Assembly: GCA_016932895.1 (NCBI GenBank)
Contig: JAFGCA010000247.1
Location: forward strand, 1 to 14,601
Length of the DNA: 14,601 nucleotides
Direction of reading: 5' to 3'
Source: Sedimentisphaerales bacterium
GTDB taxonomy: Bacteria; Planctomycetota; Phycisphaerae; Sedimentisphaerales; SG8-4
The notes beneath the pieces were generated by a model. It did no database searches. It was not told where the DNA came from and worked only from the letters and a program-made list of their open reading frames with translations. The translations under genes were made by a program, and so were the position numbers. Positions 7,818 through 14,601 of this stretch are shown here, in pieces. Each line of letters opens with the position of its first letter. Position 1 is the stretch's first letter.

Positions 7818-9233
7818 ATGACGTACATGAAGCCTCGTTACGGACAGTTCGCCGGGACGTTGCTCCTGGCGCTGGCGGCGCTCGGCAGTCGCACGAGTAT
7901 GGGCGAAATCCAGGGCGACATCCAACTGCTCAAGACAATCGCCGATGACTACGAAGCCAGCCTGGCCCAGTTGCGGACCTGGCGGGGCCGGGCCTCCATT
8001 CGCTCCCACACCACCGAAGGAAACGGCCCGGCGCGTGTCGCGCGATATCAGGCGAATTTCCTCGTCGACCGGGATCGCGAGGCAAGCAAGTGGATGTGGT
8101 TCACGCTGACGAAAAAGGAGCAAGCGTCCCCGAGCGAAACACCCTCCGATTTGAATCCGAAGGCGCGCATGAGCCGGGGAGATTGTGACTACCTGGTGTT
8201 CTATTACGACTACGGACTCCCCGGGGAAGAAAGAAGCGTGAAGATCCACGCCAAAGACACCTTGGCCCGACACTTTCAACAAAACGCTTTCGATTTCCTG
8301 CGCGTCCTGACGGAGGAGATCCATCCGGACGTGGCCAGAGAACTGCGCTCGTACCACAAGCACAACACCCGGGATACATCCAGCGGCCGGATCACGCGCG
8401 AAGGAAGCCTCGTGACCATAGAAAGCAACTATCAGTACGAAAGCGTCGGCGAAATCGTCGTGCGTTGCACGCTCGATTTGTCAAAGGGATGCTGCCCAAC
8501 CGAGTTCTTGAATTCAAGCCGAGCCAGCACGACCCATTGGAGGCTGACGTACGAGCAAATCGCGGGCGTCTTCGTGCCGAAGAGCATCTCTCTGATCAGC
8601 GTGAACAAGAACCATGACCCCCTCATCACGGGAGAGAGAACCGCTGTCTTGACGAGCACGATGGTGAACGAGTCCGTGGATGAGGCGGAGTTTTCGCTCG
8701 GGGGACTCGGCGTCAAAGCCGGCGATCCCGTCGGGGACATGCGGACGGGTCGCCACTGCCGGTTCGGCGAGAAAGGGGCCACCGAGGCGGACCTGGCGCC
8801 GAGGCTGACCCGACCGATCATCAACACGCCCCTGCCGAGCCTCGACGGAATCGAAATCGACCTCTCCGAGCAAGGGACGAAGGACCGAATCGTGCTCGTG
8901 TGCTTCTTCGATATGAACCAGCGCCCCGCACGTCGTTGCGTTCTGCAATTGGCCGAACAGGCAAAGCGGTTGCGGGAGAAAGGCGTGCAGATCATCGCCA
9001 TACAGGCGTCGAAGGCCGACCCGAACGACCTGGCCACGTGGACCGCCGAGCAAAAGATCCCCTTCCCGACAGGTAGAATCGCAGACCACATCCAACACAC
9101 CCAGGCCACCTGGGGCGTTCGCTCCCTGCCCTGGCTGATCCTGACCGACAGAAAACACATCGTCGGCGCAGAAGGATTTGGACTCAATGAGATGGAGACA
9201 AAACTTGCGAAGATCAGCGATGTCCAACGCTAA
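7818..9233 (+). CDS. secreted LolA-like protein with C-terminal QRP-type thioredoxin-like domain
   Basis: The protein has 471 residues. GAGGA at 7803-7807 lies 10 bases before the ATG; an alternative ATG three codons on (7827) would keep the signal peptide. The hydrophobic segment at about 11-23 (F-A-G-T-L-L-L-A-L-A-A-L-G) is a signal peptide or anchor. Residues about 30-310 start with a helix (L-K-T-I-A-D-D-Y-E-A) followed by alternating strands. This resembles the LolA/LolB/RseB-type half-barrel that holds lipids or lipoproteins in the periplasm, but that match is weak and rests on overall pattern. Residues about 335-471 are the thioredoxin-like domain shared with genes 4, 6 and 7: Cys362, Q368-R-P-A371, Cys374 and cis-Pro438. 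The last codons (D-V-Q-R-stop) contain the start codon of gene 6. Cotranscription and translational coupling with gene 6 are likely. Confidence 0.8.
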   Translation: MTYMKPRYGQFAGTLLLALAALGSRTSMGEIQGDIQLLKTIADDYEASLAQLRTWRGRASIRSHTTEGNGPARVARYQANFLVDRDREASKWMWFTLTKKEQASPSETPSDLNPKARMSRGDCDYLVFYYDYGLPGEERSVKIHAKDTLARHFQQNAFDFLRVLTEEIHPDVARELRSYHKHNTRDTSSGRITREGSLVTIESNYQYESVGEIVVRCTLDLSKGCCPTEFLNSSRASTTHWRLTYEQIAGVFVPKSISLISVNKNHDPLITGERTAVLTSTMVNESVDEAEFSLGGLGVKAGDPVGDMRTGRHCRFGEKGATEADLAPRLTRPIINTPLPSLDGIEIDLSEQGTKDRIVLVCFFDMNQRPARRCVLQLAEQAKRLREKGVQIIAIQASKADPNDLATWTAEQKIPFPTGRIADHIQHTQATWGVRSLPWLILTDRKHIVGAEGFGLNEMETKLAKISDVQR

Positions 9234-10626
9234 GAAGTACGCCGTATCAGCGATGCTTGCTTGCGTTCCGGCGCTGTCGGTGTGTGCGGCCGGGCAACAG
9301 GACCGTGAGCCCAACGCAGCGGAGCTGGTCCAGGCGGTGCGCGAAAGCGAGAACTGGCTGCACCGGATCGACAGCCTCCGCCTGCGCATCGAAGGGACAT
9401 GGTCCCATCCGCCGGAGAGTATCGCCTTCCGGCGCGCCCGCCTCAAGAGGCAGTCGCCCGACGAAGAGCCGGACCCGCAGCGCGACTGGAGCCTCAAGCC
9501 CCGCTTTGGGGATTCGCTCGAATACGCCATCGACTTCAAGCGGAAACGCCTGCTTCGCGTCGAGGACGAGCCCGGCCGAGACTACTCCCGGTGCATCTGG
9601 GATGGACGGCAGGCGACCGCGTATTCCAGACTCAACGATGGATACGAGCAGTATCGTCTCGATTCCACGACGAAGATGTTTGAGACGATCTTCGGATCGC
9701 TGAGCTGGCCCCGGGCCCAGCCACACTCGTTCTGGTGGGAACCCACGGATGTCGGGCAGGAAATGCGTCACTTCGGGCCTGCGGAGGATTTCCGCATTGC
9801 CGGACGGGCGGATTATCGCGGCGTTCCATGTCACGTCCTCAAGTACGAGCCACAGAGTTCGCCCAAGTGGACCCATCGGTGGTACGTCGGCGTCGAAGAC
9901 CATCTGTTGTACGGACTGGTGCAGGAAGCGAATGCAGGAGCGGTCTTTGAACACTGGATGCTCGACTACCGGGAAATCGCTTTCGGATGCCCCCTGCCCA
10001 TGACCCAGGGGTATACCTGCCCGGAGTATGACCCGGACACGAAGCGACATTTCGTCGGCGTGCGTCGAGACGTAAAAGTCGTCGAGGCACAAATCGACGA
10101 GGATCTGTCCGACACGCTGTTTCAGATGGAGTCCAAGGAGGGGATTTACGTCATGGACGACCGTTCCGAGCCGGGGACGAGTTACCGGTACGTCGCCACC
10201 GCGCAGTCGGTGCTCGGCAAGCCCCTGGCGAAACTGGCTCCGCTCGGCATCGATCCGCCCGCGGGCCGGACGGACAACAAGCCGGTGCTGCTATGCTTCT
10301 TCGACATGAGCCAGCGGCCGTCACGGCATTGCCTGGCGCAATTGGTCCGGCGAGCACAATCGTTGAAAGAGCAAGGCATCTTCATCGTCGCCGTCCAGGC
10401 CGCCGAGATCGATGAGGGCAGGCTGACGGCCTGGCTTGAAAAGCAGCACATACTCTTCCCCGTCGGCCGAATCGAAGCCGACCACAAGAAGACCCGCCTG
10501 GCGTGGGGCGTCCGTTCCCTACCCTGGCTGATCTTGACGGATGAGAGTCACATCGTTCGCGCCGAGGGCTTCACCGTGACGGAACTGGACACGCGATTGA
10601 AAGGAGAGACCGATGTTCAGCCGTGA
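9220..10626 (+). CDS. secreted LolA-like protein with C-terminal QRP-type thioredoxin-like domain, second copy
   Basis: The protein has 468 residues from the ATG at 9220. Upstream in-frame ATGs at 9178 and 9187 are possible, but 9220 gives a normal signal peptide (M-S-N-A-K-K-Y then a hydrophobic core ending V-C-A-A-G near 24). It also reproduces the 14-base overlap seen at the gene 6/7 junction. There is no clear Shine-Dalgarno, so translation may depend on gene 5. Residues about 30-315 (A-E-L-V-Q-A-V-R-E-S-E-N-W-L-H, then strands including Y-R-G-V-P-C-H-V-L and R-W-Y-V-G-V-E-D-H-L-L-Y-G) resemble LolA-like proteins seen in planctomycetes. They differ clearly from the front of gene 5. Residues about 330-468 are the thioredoxin-like domain: Cys359, Q365-R-P-S368, Cys371 and cis-Pro435. 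The V-x-x-C at Cys22 does not fit a lipobox. Parts of the 3' end are nearly identical in DNA to gene 4. Confidence 0.8.
   Translation: MSNAKKYAVSAMLACVPALSVCAAGQQDREPNAAELVQAVRESENWLHRIDSLRLRIEGTWSHPPESIAFRRARLKRQSPDEEPDPQRDWSLKPRFGDSLEYAIDFKRKRLLRVEDEPGRDYSRCIWDGRQATAYSRLNDGYEQYRLDSTTKMFETIFGSLSWPRAQPHSFWWEPTDVGQEMRHFGPAEDFRIAGRADYRGVPCHVLKYEPQSSPKWTHRWYVGVEDHLLYGLVQEANAGAVFEHWMLDYREIAFGCPLPMTQGYTCPEYDPDTKRHFVGVRRDVKVVEAQIDEDLSDTLFQMESKEGIYVMDDRSEPGTSYRYVATAQSVLGKPLAKLAPLGIDPPAGRTDNKPVLLCFFDMSQRPSRHCLAQLVRRAQSLKEQGIFIVAVQAAEIDEGRLTAWLEKQHILFPVGRIEADHKKTRLAWGVRSLPWLILTDESHIVRAEGFTVTELDTRLKGETDVQP
10601..10606 (+). promoter_or_regulatory. ribosome binding site of gene 7 inside gene 6
   Basis: AAGGAG at 10601-10606, 6 bases before the ATG at 10613, lies within the last codons of gene 6. 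The equivalent bases at the gene 5/6 junction (9208-9213) read GCGAAG, a much weaker site. Gene 7 may therefore be initiated more independently than gene 6. Confidence 0.6.
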
Positions 10627-13600
10627 TTCCGCCCGTGGTATCGCGTGTGTGTACAGCATTACGCTCGCCGTCGTGCTGGCAGTCGGCGTCCGTGCGAACG
10701 ATGCAGACGCCTTGGGTCCGACCACGGGAGTGAAGACGATTGCGGACATCAAACCGCCGTTCACATTCAGGATCAAAACGGTAACGCCGGAAGGGCAGCC
10801 GCAACCGGGCGTGGGGATTCGCTGCGTTTATCCCAGGCCGGAACGAGCCACCCCCGTGGTCGACACCGTGACGTTGTCGAACAGCGAAGGAATGGCGACG
10901 TTCGTCGTCCATGACGCCAACCTCATCACCGACCGGTATTTCTGGTTCAGCGTGGCGGCGGAAAATTTCGTCGGCAGAGGCGCGGTGGGCATCTCGCCCA
11001 TCGACCGCCAATTCGACTGGACCTTCAAGGTTTGGCCGGCCGCCATGCACAAGGTACGCATCGTTGACGATGAAGGTCGTGGGATCGCCGGGGCGAGGGT
11101 CTGGCTCGGCGCCCCCGACGTCTTCCTCGACACAACGGACTCCACCAGCAACGATGACGGCTACCTCGCCGTGAAAGTCCCGCACACGACCCTGGGTGTG
11201 GTGGCGGTCGCTCCGGGGTATGCCTCGACCGTGCGCGACAACGTCCAACTCGCCGACGACACCTGCACGGTTACGCTGAGCAAGGGACAGGATATTCCGG
11301 GACAGATCCTCGACGAGGAAAACCGCCTCGTGCCCAAAATGCTCGTCCGGGCCCGGAAAGGCGCGGCGTTTCCCTCCGATGACGCCCTGGCCCTGACGGC
11401 CATGACCAACGCGGCCGGCGGCTTCCGTCTGAAGCACGCTTCCGCGGGAGAGTGGGAAATCAGCGCGGTCTCGGCCGATCCGAACGAATCGTACTTTGCA
11501 GCCCCCGTCACCGTCATAATAAACGAAGACCGCAAGGTGGGCCTCGTGACAATGCAGGCCTTGCAAGGGTTCCGCATCCGAGGCAAGTACGTCACGAAAT
11601 ACCGCACGCAAGTGAAACGCCATGGCAGGCGACGTCTCATCTGGATCAATACCTACTCTCCGGTCCGCATCTCTCGGGAGGAGCGGACCCAGCCGGACGG
11701 AACGTTTGACATCGCCGGGATCCCCTGCGGAACCGAGGGCTCGATCGACTTCGTTGGCGTATCCGGCTTTCATTCGGTTGTCACCCTCTCTCATAGCCAT
11801 CCGTTTTTCGTGGCGCAGGACCGCACGCTTCGGTTTCGAAACGTCCCGCCGGGAACGTACGACGGGATTGAAGTGCGTTTCCTGCTGGCCGGCCGGGTCG
11901 AGGGGGCGGTCAAAGACGCGCGAGGCCGGCCTTTGACAGACGTGGAGATCGTCATCGACCCGCCTGGATATATAGAACGTCCGGACAAGAAGGGGGAATT
12001 CACCGGTACCGTCGCGCCGCTGGAGCCGGCCACCATCACCGTGCGGGAGCGCCGCGATCAGCCCGACAACACGCCGGTCCCGCGATACGAACGACCGCAG
12101 ACCTTGCTGGTCAGTGAGCCGTTCGTCGTGCAGGAAGGCGAGATCGTCGAGAAGCATCTCGTTGTGCCAGTGGTTGAACGAGGCGGCGCAGCCTCGCTGG
12201 TCGGCAAGGCCCTGCCCAGCATGGCGGCCTGGGCCGGTGACATCAGCACCGAGGTGGCGGCGGGAAAGCCGGTTCTCGTCTGTTTTCTCGACGTGCAGCA
12301 GCGACCGTCGCGGAATTGCCTCCGCCAACTTACGAAGGAAGCGGACCGGTTGAACGAAAAAGGCGTCGCCGTCGTTGTCGTCCAGGCCCTGGAAGTCGAC
12401 GACGAGACCTTCAAGAGATGGGCGAGCCCCACCGGCACGCACATCCGCCTCAGCAGAATCAAGGAAAGCGCCGAGCAGGTCCAATCCTTGTGGTGCGTCC
12501 GCTCCCTGCCCTGGCTGATTCTCACCGACGCCGAACACATCGTTCGGGCCGAGGGCCTGCCCCTGAACCAGCTCGACGCCGCACTTGAGAAGCTCGTGAC
12601 AGCACCGCGGCCTCCCAGTGCCGACGCACAATTGCCGGCAGCGACACAGAGGCGTATTCTCCGTTTCCCGCCGGAGCGGTCAATGGGAACGCTATACGTA
12701 ACGGACCCGGCATTGCTGAAAACGGCGCAGGATTCCGATTGGCAGCGCCTCGGTGAAGCGAGAGGCAACGTGGCCGTACCAGCGGGCCAAGCGATTCGGC
12801 TCGACCTCCGTGAAGGTGCGGGCCGGGACTTGTCCCCTCTGGCGGCCCTGGGGGCCAACGACCTTCAGACGCTGCGCTGCGCGGGCGTGCAGATCCCCGA
12901 CGAGCAACTGCAACACGTCGCGCACCTGACCGGACTGCACGAGCTGGATCTTTGCGAGACCAACATCCTCGGCACCGGCCTGCGGCACCTGCAGGGCCTC
13001 AATTCCCTGGAGAAGGTGTATCTGGCCGGCACCCACGTCGGAGACAACGAGTTGGCTCATCTGGCGGTCCTGCCCTCCTTACGCAGCCTGAGCCTCGGAG
13101 AGACCCCGACCAACGATCCCGGCATGGTTCACGTGGGAAAGATCACTTCTCTCGAGACGCTCGCGCTGAGTGCGGGCATCACCGACGAGGGTCTCGCCCA
13201 TCTCGAGAACCTCACGAATCTGCGCCGACTGTCGGCGACCAACCAGGGCATCACCGACGACGGCCTGGCCCATCTGGCCGACATGAAGCAAATGCAGTAT
13301 CTCAACCTTACGAACGCACAGATAACCGACGCCGGACTCGTCCACCTCAAGCGCATGGCCCGGCTCAAAAACCTCTGGCTCTACGGGACGCGCGTCAGCG
13401 AGCGGGGATTCGCTCATCTGGAAGGCATGCATGACCTCGAAGAGCTTAACGTGCTCTTTGGCGTCACCGATGTCGGCCTGCAACACCTCGCGAAGCTGCC
13501 CGCGCTCAGGAACGTGACGGTCGACGGCGACTCGCTTTCGGCCCAGGGACTCGACCTGTTGTCACAGATGAAATCGCTGGAACATCTCTACGTGGACAAC

Positions 13601-14212
13601 ACGCCCAGGATGGATCAGATCGCCGGCATGCTGTCGGCCCTGCCCCGGCTCAAAAAACTCACGCTCGGCACGGGCCTGACGGACGAGGGAGCCGTGCAGT
13701 TGCAGCACATCCACACGCTGGAGGATCTGAATATAGGCCCTTCGCGGATCACAGGCCGGGGCATCGCCGCTCTGGGCGCGCTGCCCTGCCTGCGCAGCCT
13801 CAAACTTAACCAGATCACACTGGCCTCCGCGGACGAGTGGACCACCTTCGCCAGGCTGACGTCGCTGCGATGCCTCATCCTGAGACACGTTCGGTCCGAG
13901 GTGGCCGACGCTCACATCGCGCATCTGGCGGGCCTGCAATCCCTGCGTGAGCTCGATATCGACGCTGTCGTAATCGACGATCAAGGCGTTTCGTATGCCA
14001 CGAACATCACGGACCGGGGGCTGGCTCACATCGTCAAGCTGAGAAAGATGGAGACCTTGAGCCTGCGCGGCACCAGGATCACCGACGAGGGACTCCAGCA
14101 ATTGGCCGAGATCCCCACGCTCCGCTGGCTCGACCTCTCCGGCGGCAACGTCACCGAACAAGGTCTTCAGCGTCTGAAGATGCGACTGGCCGCCCTCGAC
14201 GGGCACCTGTAG
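10613..14212 (+). CDS. secreted CarbopepD_reg-like / QRP thioredoxin-like / leucine-rich repeat protein
   Basis: The protein has 1199 residues and starts 14 bases before the stop of gene 6, with AAGGAG 6 bases upstream. A signal peptide ends at V-R-A28/N-D. About five beta-sandwich units start near residues 50, 145, 227, 320 and 427; the clearest are V-D-D-E-G-R-G-I-A-G-A-R-V and V-K-D-A-R-G-R-P-L-T-D-V. Residues about 528-662 are the thioredoxin-like domain with Cys557, Q563-R-P-S566, Cys569 and cis-Pro633. Here it is internal, not terminal. A linker (about 663-750) with I-L-R-F-P-P-E-R-S-M-G-T-L-Y-V and D-W-Q-R-L-G-E-A leads into about 18 leucine-rich repeats (751 to the end), typically of the form L-x-x-L-x-L-x-x-T-x-I-T-D-E-G-L-A-H-L. 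LRR surfaces usually bind proteins, so an extracellular binding or scaffold role is likely. No C-terminal anchor was seen. It is the last gene of the run and faces the sulfatase gene tail to tail. Confidence 0.85.
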   Translation: MFSRDSARGIACVYSITLAVVLAVGVRANDADALGPTTGVKTIADIKPPFTFRIKTVTPEGQPQPGVGIRCVYPRPERATPVVDTVTLSNSEGMATFVVHDANLITDRYFWFSVAAENFVGRGAVGISPIDRQFDWTFKVWPAAMHKVRIVDDEGRGIAGARVWLGAPDVFLDTTDSTSNDDGYLAVKVPHTTLGVVAVAPGYASTVRDNVQLADDTCTVTLSKGQDIPGQILDEENRLVPKMLVRARKGAAFPSDDALALTAMTNAAGGFRLKHASAGEWEISAVSADPNESYFAAPVTVIINEDRKVGLVTMQALQGFRIRGKYVTKYRTQVKRHGRRRLIWINTYSPVRISREERTQPDGTFDIAGIPCGTEGSIDFVGVSGFHSVVTLSHSHPFFVAQDRTLRFRNVPPGTYDGIEVRFLLAGRVEGAVKDARGRPLTDVEIVIDPPGYIERPDKKGEFTGTVAPLEPATITVRERRDQPDNTPVPRYERPQTLLVSEPFVVQEGEIVEKHLVVPVVERGGAASLVGKALPSMAAWAGDISTEVAAGKPVLVCFLDVQQRPSRNCLRQLTKEADRLNEKGVAVVVVQALEVDDETFKRWASPTGTHIRLSRIKESAEQVQSLWCVRSLPWLILTDAEHIVRAEGLPLNQLDAALEKLVTAPRPPSADAQLPAATQRRILRFPPERSMGTLYVTDPALLKTAQDSDWQRLGEARGNVAVPAGQAIRLDLREGAGRDLSPLAALGANDLQTLRCAGVQIPDEQLQHVAHLTGLHELDLCETNILGTGLRHLQGLNSLEKVYLAGTHVGDNELAHLAVLPSLRSLSLGETPTNDPGMVHVGKITSLETLALSAGITDEGLAHLENLTNLRRLSATNQGITDDGLAHLADMKQMQYLNLTNAQITDAGLVHLKRMARLKNLWLYGTRVSERGFAHLEGMHDLEELNVLFGVTDVGLQHLAKLPALRNVTVDGDSLSAQGLDLLSQMKSLEHLYVDNTPRMDQIAGMLSALPRLKKLTLGTGLTDEGAVQLQHIHTLEDLNIGPSRITGRGIAALGALPCLRSLKLNQITLASADEWTTFARLTSLRCLILRHVRSEVADAHIAHLAGLQSLRELDIDAVVIDDQGVSYATNITDRGLAHIVKLRKMETLSLRGTRITDEGLQQLAEIPTLRWLDLSGGNVTEQGLQRLKMRLAALDGHL
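12863..14209 (+). repeat. leucine-rich repeat array in gene 7 (about 18 units of ~72 bases)
   Basis: About 18 consecutive units of 23-26 residues follow the pattern L-x-x-L-x-L...I-T-D-x-G-L-x-H-L-x-x-(L/M), the LRR subtype common in planctomycete proteins. Units 1-10 and 17-18 are regular. Units 11 and 13-15 have lost much of the I-T-D-x-G-L core, and unit 16 is about 35 residues long. The DNA copies have diverged, so this is an old protein-level repeat and not a recent DNA tandem array. Confidence 0.85.
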
Positions 14213-14226
14213 AAACAGACTCCGGG

Positions 14227-14271
14227 TTACTGCGAGCGAAGCGCAGCAATCGATCGTCGCACGATGTGCGA
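14227..14271. terminator. two adjacent inverted repeats between convergent genes
   Basis: TTACTGCG (14227-14234) pairs with CGCAGCAA (14242-14249) with one mismatch and a 7-base loop. TCGCAC (14257-14262) pairs perfectly with GTGCGA (14266-14271) with a 3-base loop. They fill the 68-base gap between the stop codons of gene 7 and the sulfatase gene, which is where a bidirectional terminator is expected. Neither strand shows a T-tract after the stem, so intrinsic termination is not certain. Confidence 0.3.
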
Positions 14272-14280
14272 AACGCGGTA

Positions 14281-14601
14281 CTATGTCCCCTTCGCAAGCG
14301 TTTCCATCAGCTTCTTGAGCTCGCGGACCTTCTCGGGATGTTGGGCGGCCAGGTTGTTCCGCTCGCCGATGTCAGCCTCCAGGTCATAGAGCTCTTCGAC
14401 CTGCTCCCGCTCTTTGTCCTGGGCATAGCCGGGGACTTTGTGCTCGGCCCGCAGATACTTCCACCGGCCCTGGCGCACGGCGTTGTTGTTGTAGAGAAAG
14501 GTGTCGCGCCCGCCCTTTGTGCTCTTGCCCAGCAGCAGCCCGGTCTGGTTGACCCCGTCGATGACGCGATCGTCCGGGACCTTTGCACCGGCCAGCCTGG
14601 C
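14281..14601 (-). CDS. sulfatase, C-terminal part (start beyond the window)
   Basis: The minus strand is open from the window edge to a TAG at 14283-14281, giving the last 106 residues. Recognisable sulfatase (alkaline-phosphatase superfamily) C-terminal signatures occur in order: L-A-G-A-K-V-P-D-D-R-V-I-D-G, G-L-L-L-G-K-S, V-R-Q-G-R-W-K-Y-L and E-L-Y-D-L-E-A-D-I-G-E-R-N-N-L-A. The catalytic (C/S)-x-P-x-R formylglycine motif and metal ligands would be upstream and cannot be checked. Such enzymes remove sulfate esters from polysaccharides or glycosaminoglycans, usually outside the cytoplasm, and are abundant in planctomycetes. The GTG that could be read as a start at 14478 is a valine inside the conserved V-R-Q-G-R-W-K-Y block and not the true start. 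Confidence 0.9.
   Translation of the reverse strand, partial: ARLAGAKVPDDRVIDGVNQTGLLLGKSTKGGRDTFLYNNNAVRQGRWKYLRAEHKVPGYAQDKEREQVEELYDLEADIGERNNLAAQHPEKVRELKKLMETLAKGT

Larger units (their letters stand above)
7680..12517 (+). repeat. dispersed 15-base repeat encoding S-L-P-W-L in genes 4-7
   Basis: TCCCTGCCCTGGCTG occurs at 7680-7694, 9123-9137 and 12503-12517, and with one silent change at 10516-10530. It encodes the cis-proline motif of the shared thioredoxin-like domain. The spacings are 1443, 1393 and 1987 bases. It reflects common ancestry of the four domains and could serve as a site for recombination between them. Confidence 0.7.

Noticed and set aside
5145..8363. A very long open frame on the minus strand (about 1072 codons), with other long ones at 1230-3161 and 10571-12631
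   Set aside because: Each lies antisense to a gene with clear signal peptide and domains. High G/C third positions make the antisense frame free of stops. The translations are low-complexity and show no recognisable domain.
9178..9219. Earlier starts for gene 6 at 9178 or 9187, with GAAGGA upstream at 9171-9176
   Set aside because: The GAAGGA codes for the conserved A-E-G-F of gene 5, so it is probably coincidental. The longer N-terminus puts an Arg-rich extension before the signal peptide, and 9220 matches the gene 6/7 junction.
9220..9300. Lipoprotein signal at Cys22 of gene 6
   Set aside because: The residue before the Cys is Val and not Gly, Ala or Ser, so the lipobox rule is not met.
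12863..14209. Regular ~72-base periodicity as a possible CRISPR or DNA tandem repeat
   Set aside because: It is in frame within gene 7, diverged at DNA level and explained by leucine-rich repeats.
14281..14478. A complete small minus-strand protein starting at GTG 14478
   Set aside because: The frame stays open to the window edge with continuous sulfatase motifs, so this is the 3' part of a larger gene.

Overview
The window is GC-rich DNA, visibly high in G/C at third codon positions, and most likely comes from a planctomycete (Planctomycetota, perhaps a Phycisphaerae or Sedimentisphaerales-type lineage). This is inferred from gene content: a membrane-anchored DUF362 protein with a planctomycete-style N-terminus, a sulfatase, a sialidase-like propeller, secreted proteins built from repeated carboxypeptidase-regulatory-like (CarbopepD_reg) beta-sandwiches, and 'ITDEGL..L' leucine-rich repeats. 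No rRNA, tRNA, CRISPR array, insertion sequence or phage gene was seen. Family names come from recognising motifs, not from a database search.

Layout. Positions 1-133 may hold the tail of an upstream gene. Genes 1 and 2 form a likely two-gene operon: a DUF362/SMP-30 fusion (174-2654) and, 28 bases on, a secreted sialidase-like propeller with a C-terminal zinc-ribbon (2683-3924). After a 121-base gap comes a short secreted protein (4046-4528) that looks like a truncated copy of two domains of the next gene. Four same-strand genes follow with almost no space between them (4629-14212). The last gene meets a sulfatase (14281-14601, minus strand, start beyond the window edge) tail to tail.

The most interesting part is the run of four genes at 4629-14212. 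Each has a signal peptide, and each carries the same ~135-residue thioredoxin-like domain, attached to a different front end: nine CarbopepD_reg-like domains (gene 4), a lipid-carrier (LolA)-like domain (genes 5 and 6), or five CarbopepD_reg-like domains with about 18 leucine-rich repeats after it (gene 7). In all four the redox CxxC motif of TlpA/ResA-type thioredoxins is replaced without gaps by Q-R-P-(S/A), while the cis-proline motif (S-L-P-W) is kept exactly 68 residues downstream. So this domain has probably lost dithiol redox chemistry but is kept under selection for another role, such as binding or scaffolding outside the cytoplasm. Two successive junctions (genes 5/6 and 6/7) have the same 14-base overlap, with the start codon inside the conserved 'DVQ' ending, which points to tandem duplication of a domain-plus-junction unit.

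How the genes work together is inference: the glycan-related enzymes at both edges (sialidase-like, sulfatase, lactonase-like domain) and the secreted multi-domain proteins suggest a cell-surface or periplasmic module in a polysaccharide-degrading bacterium. No regulator, transporter or sigma factor lies in the window.
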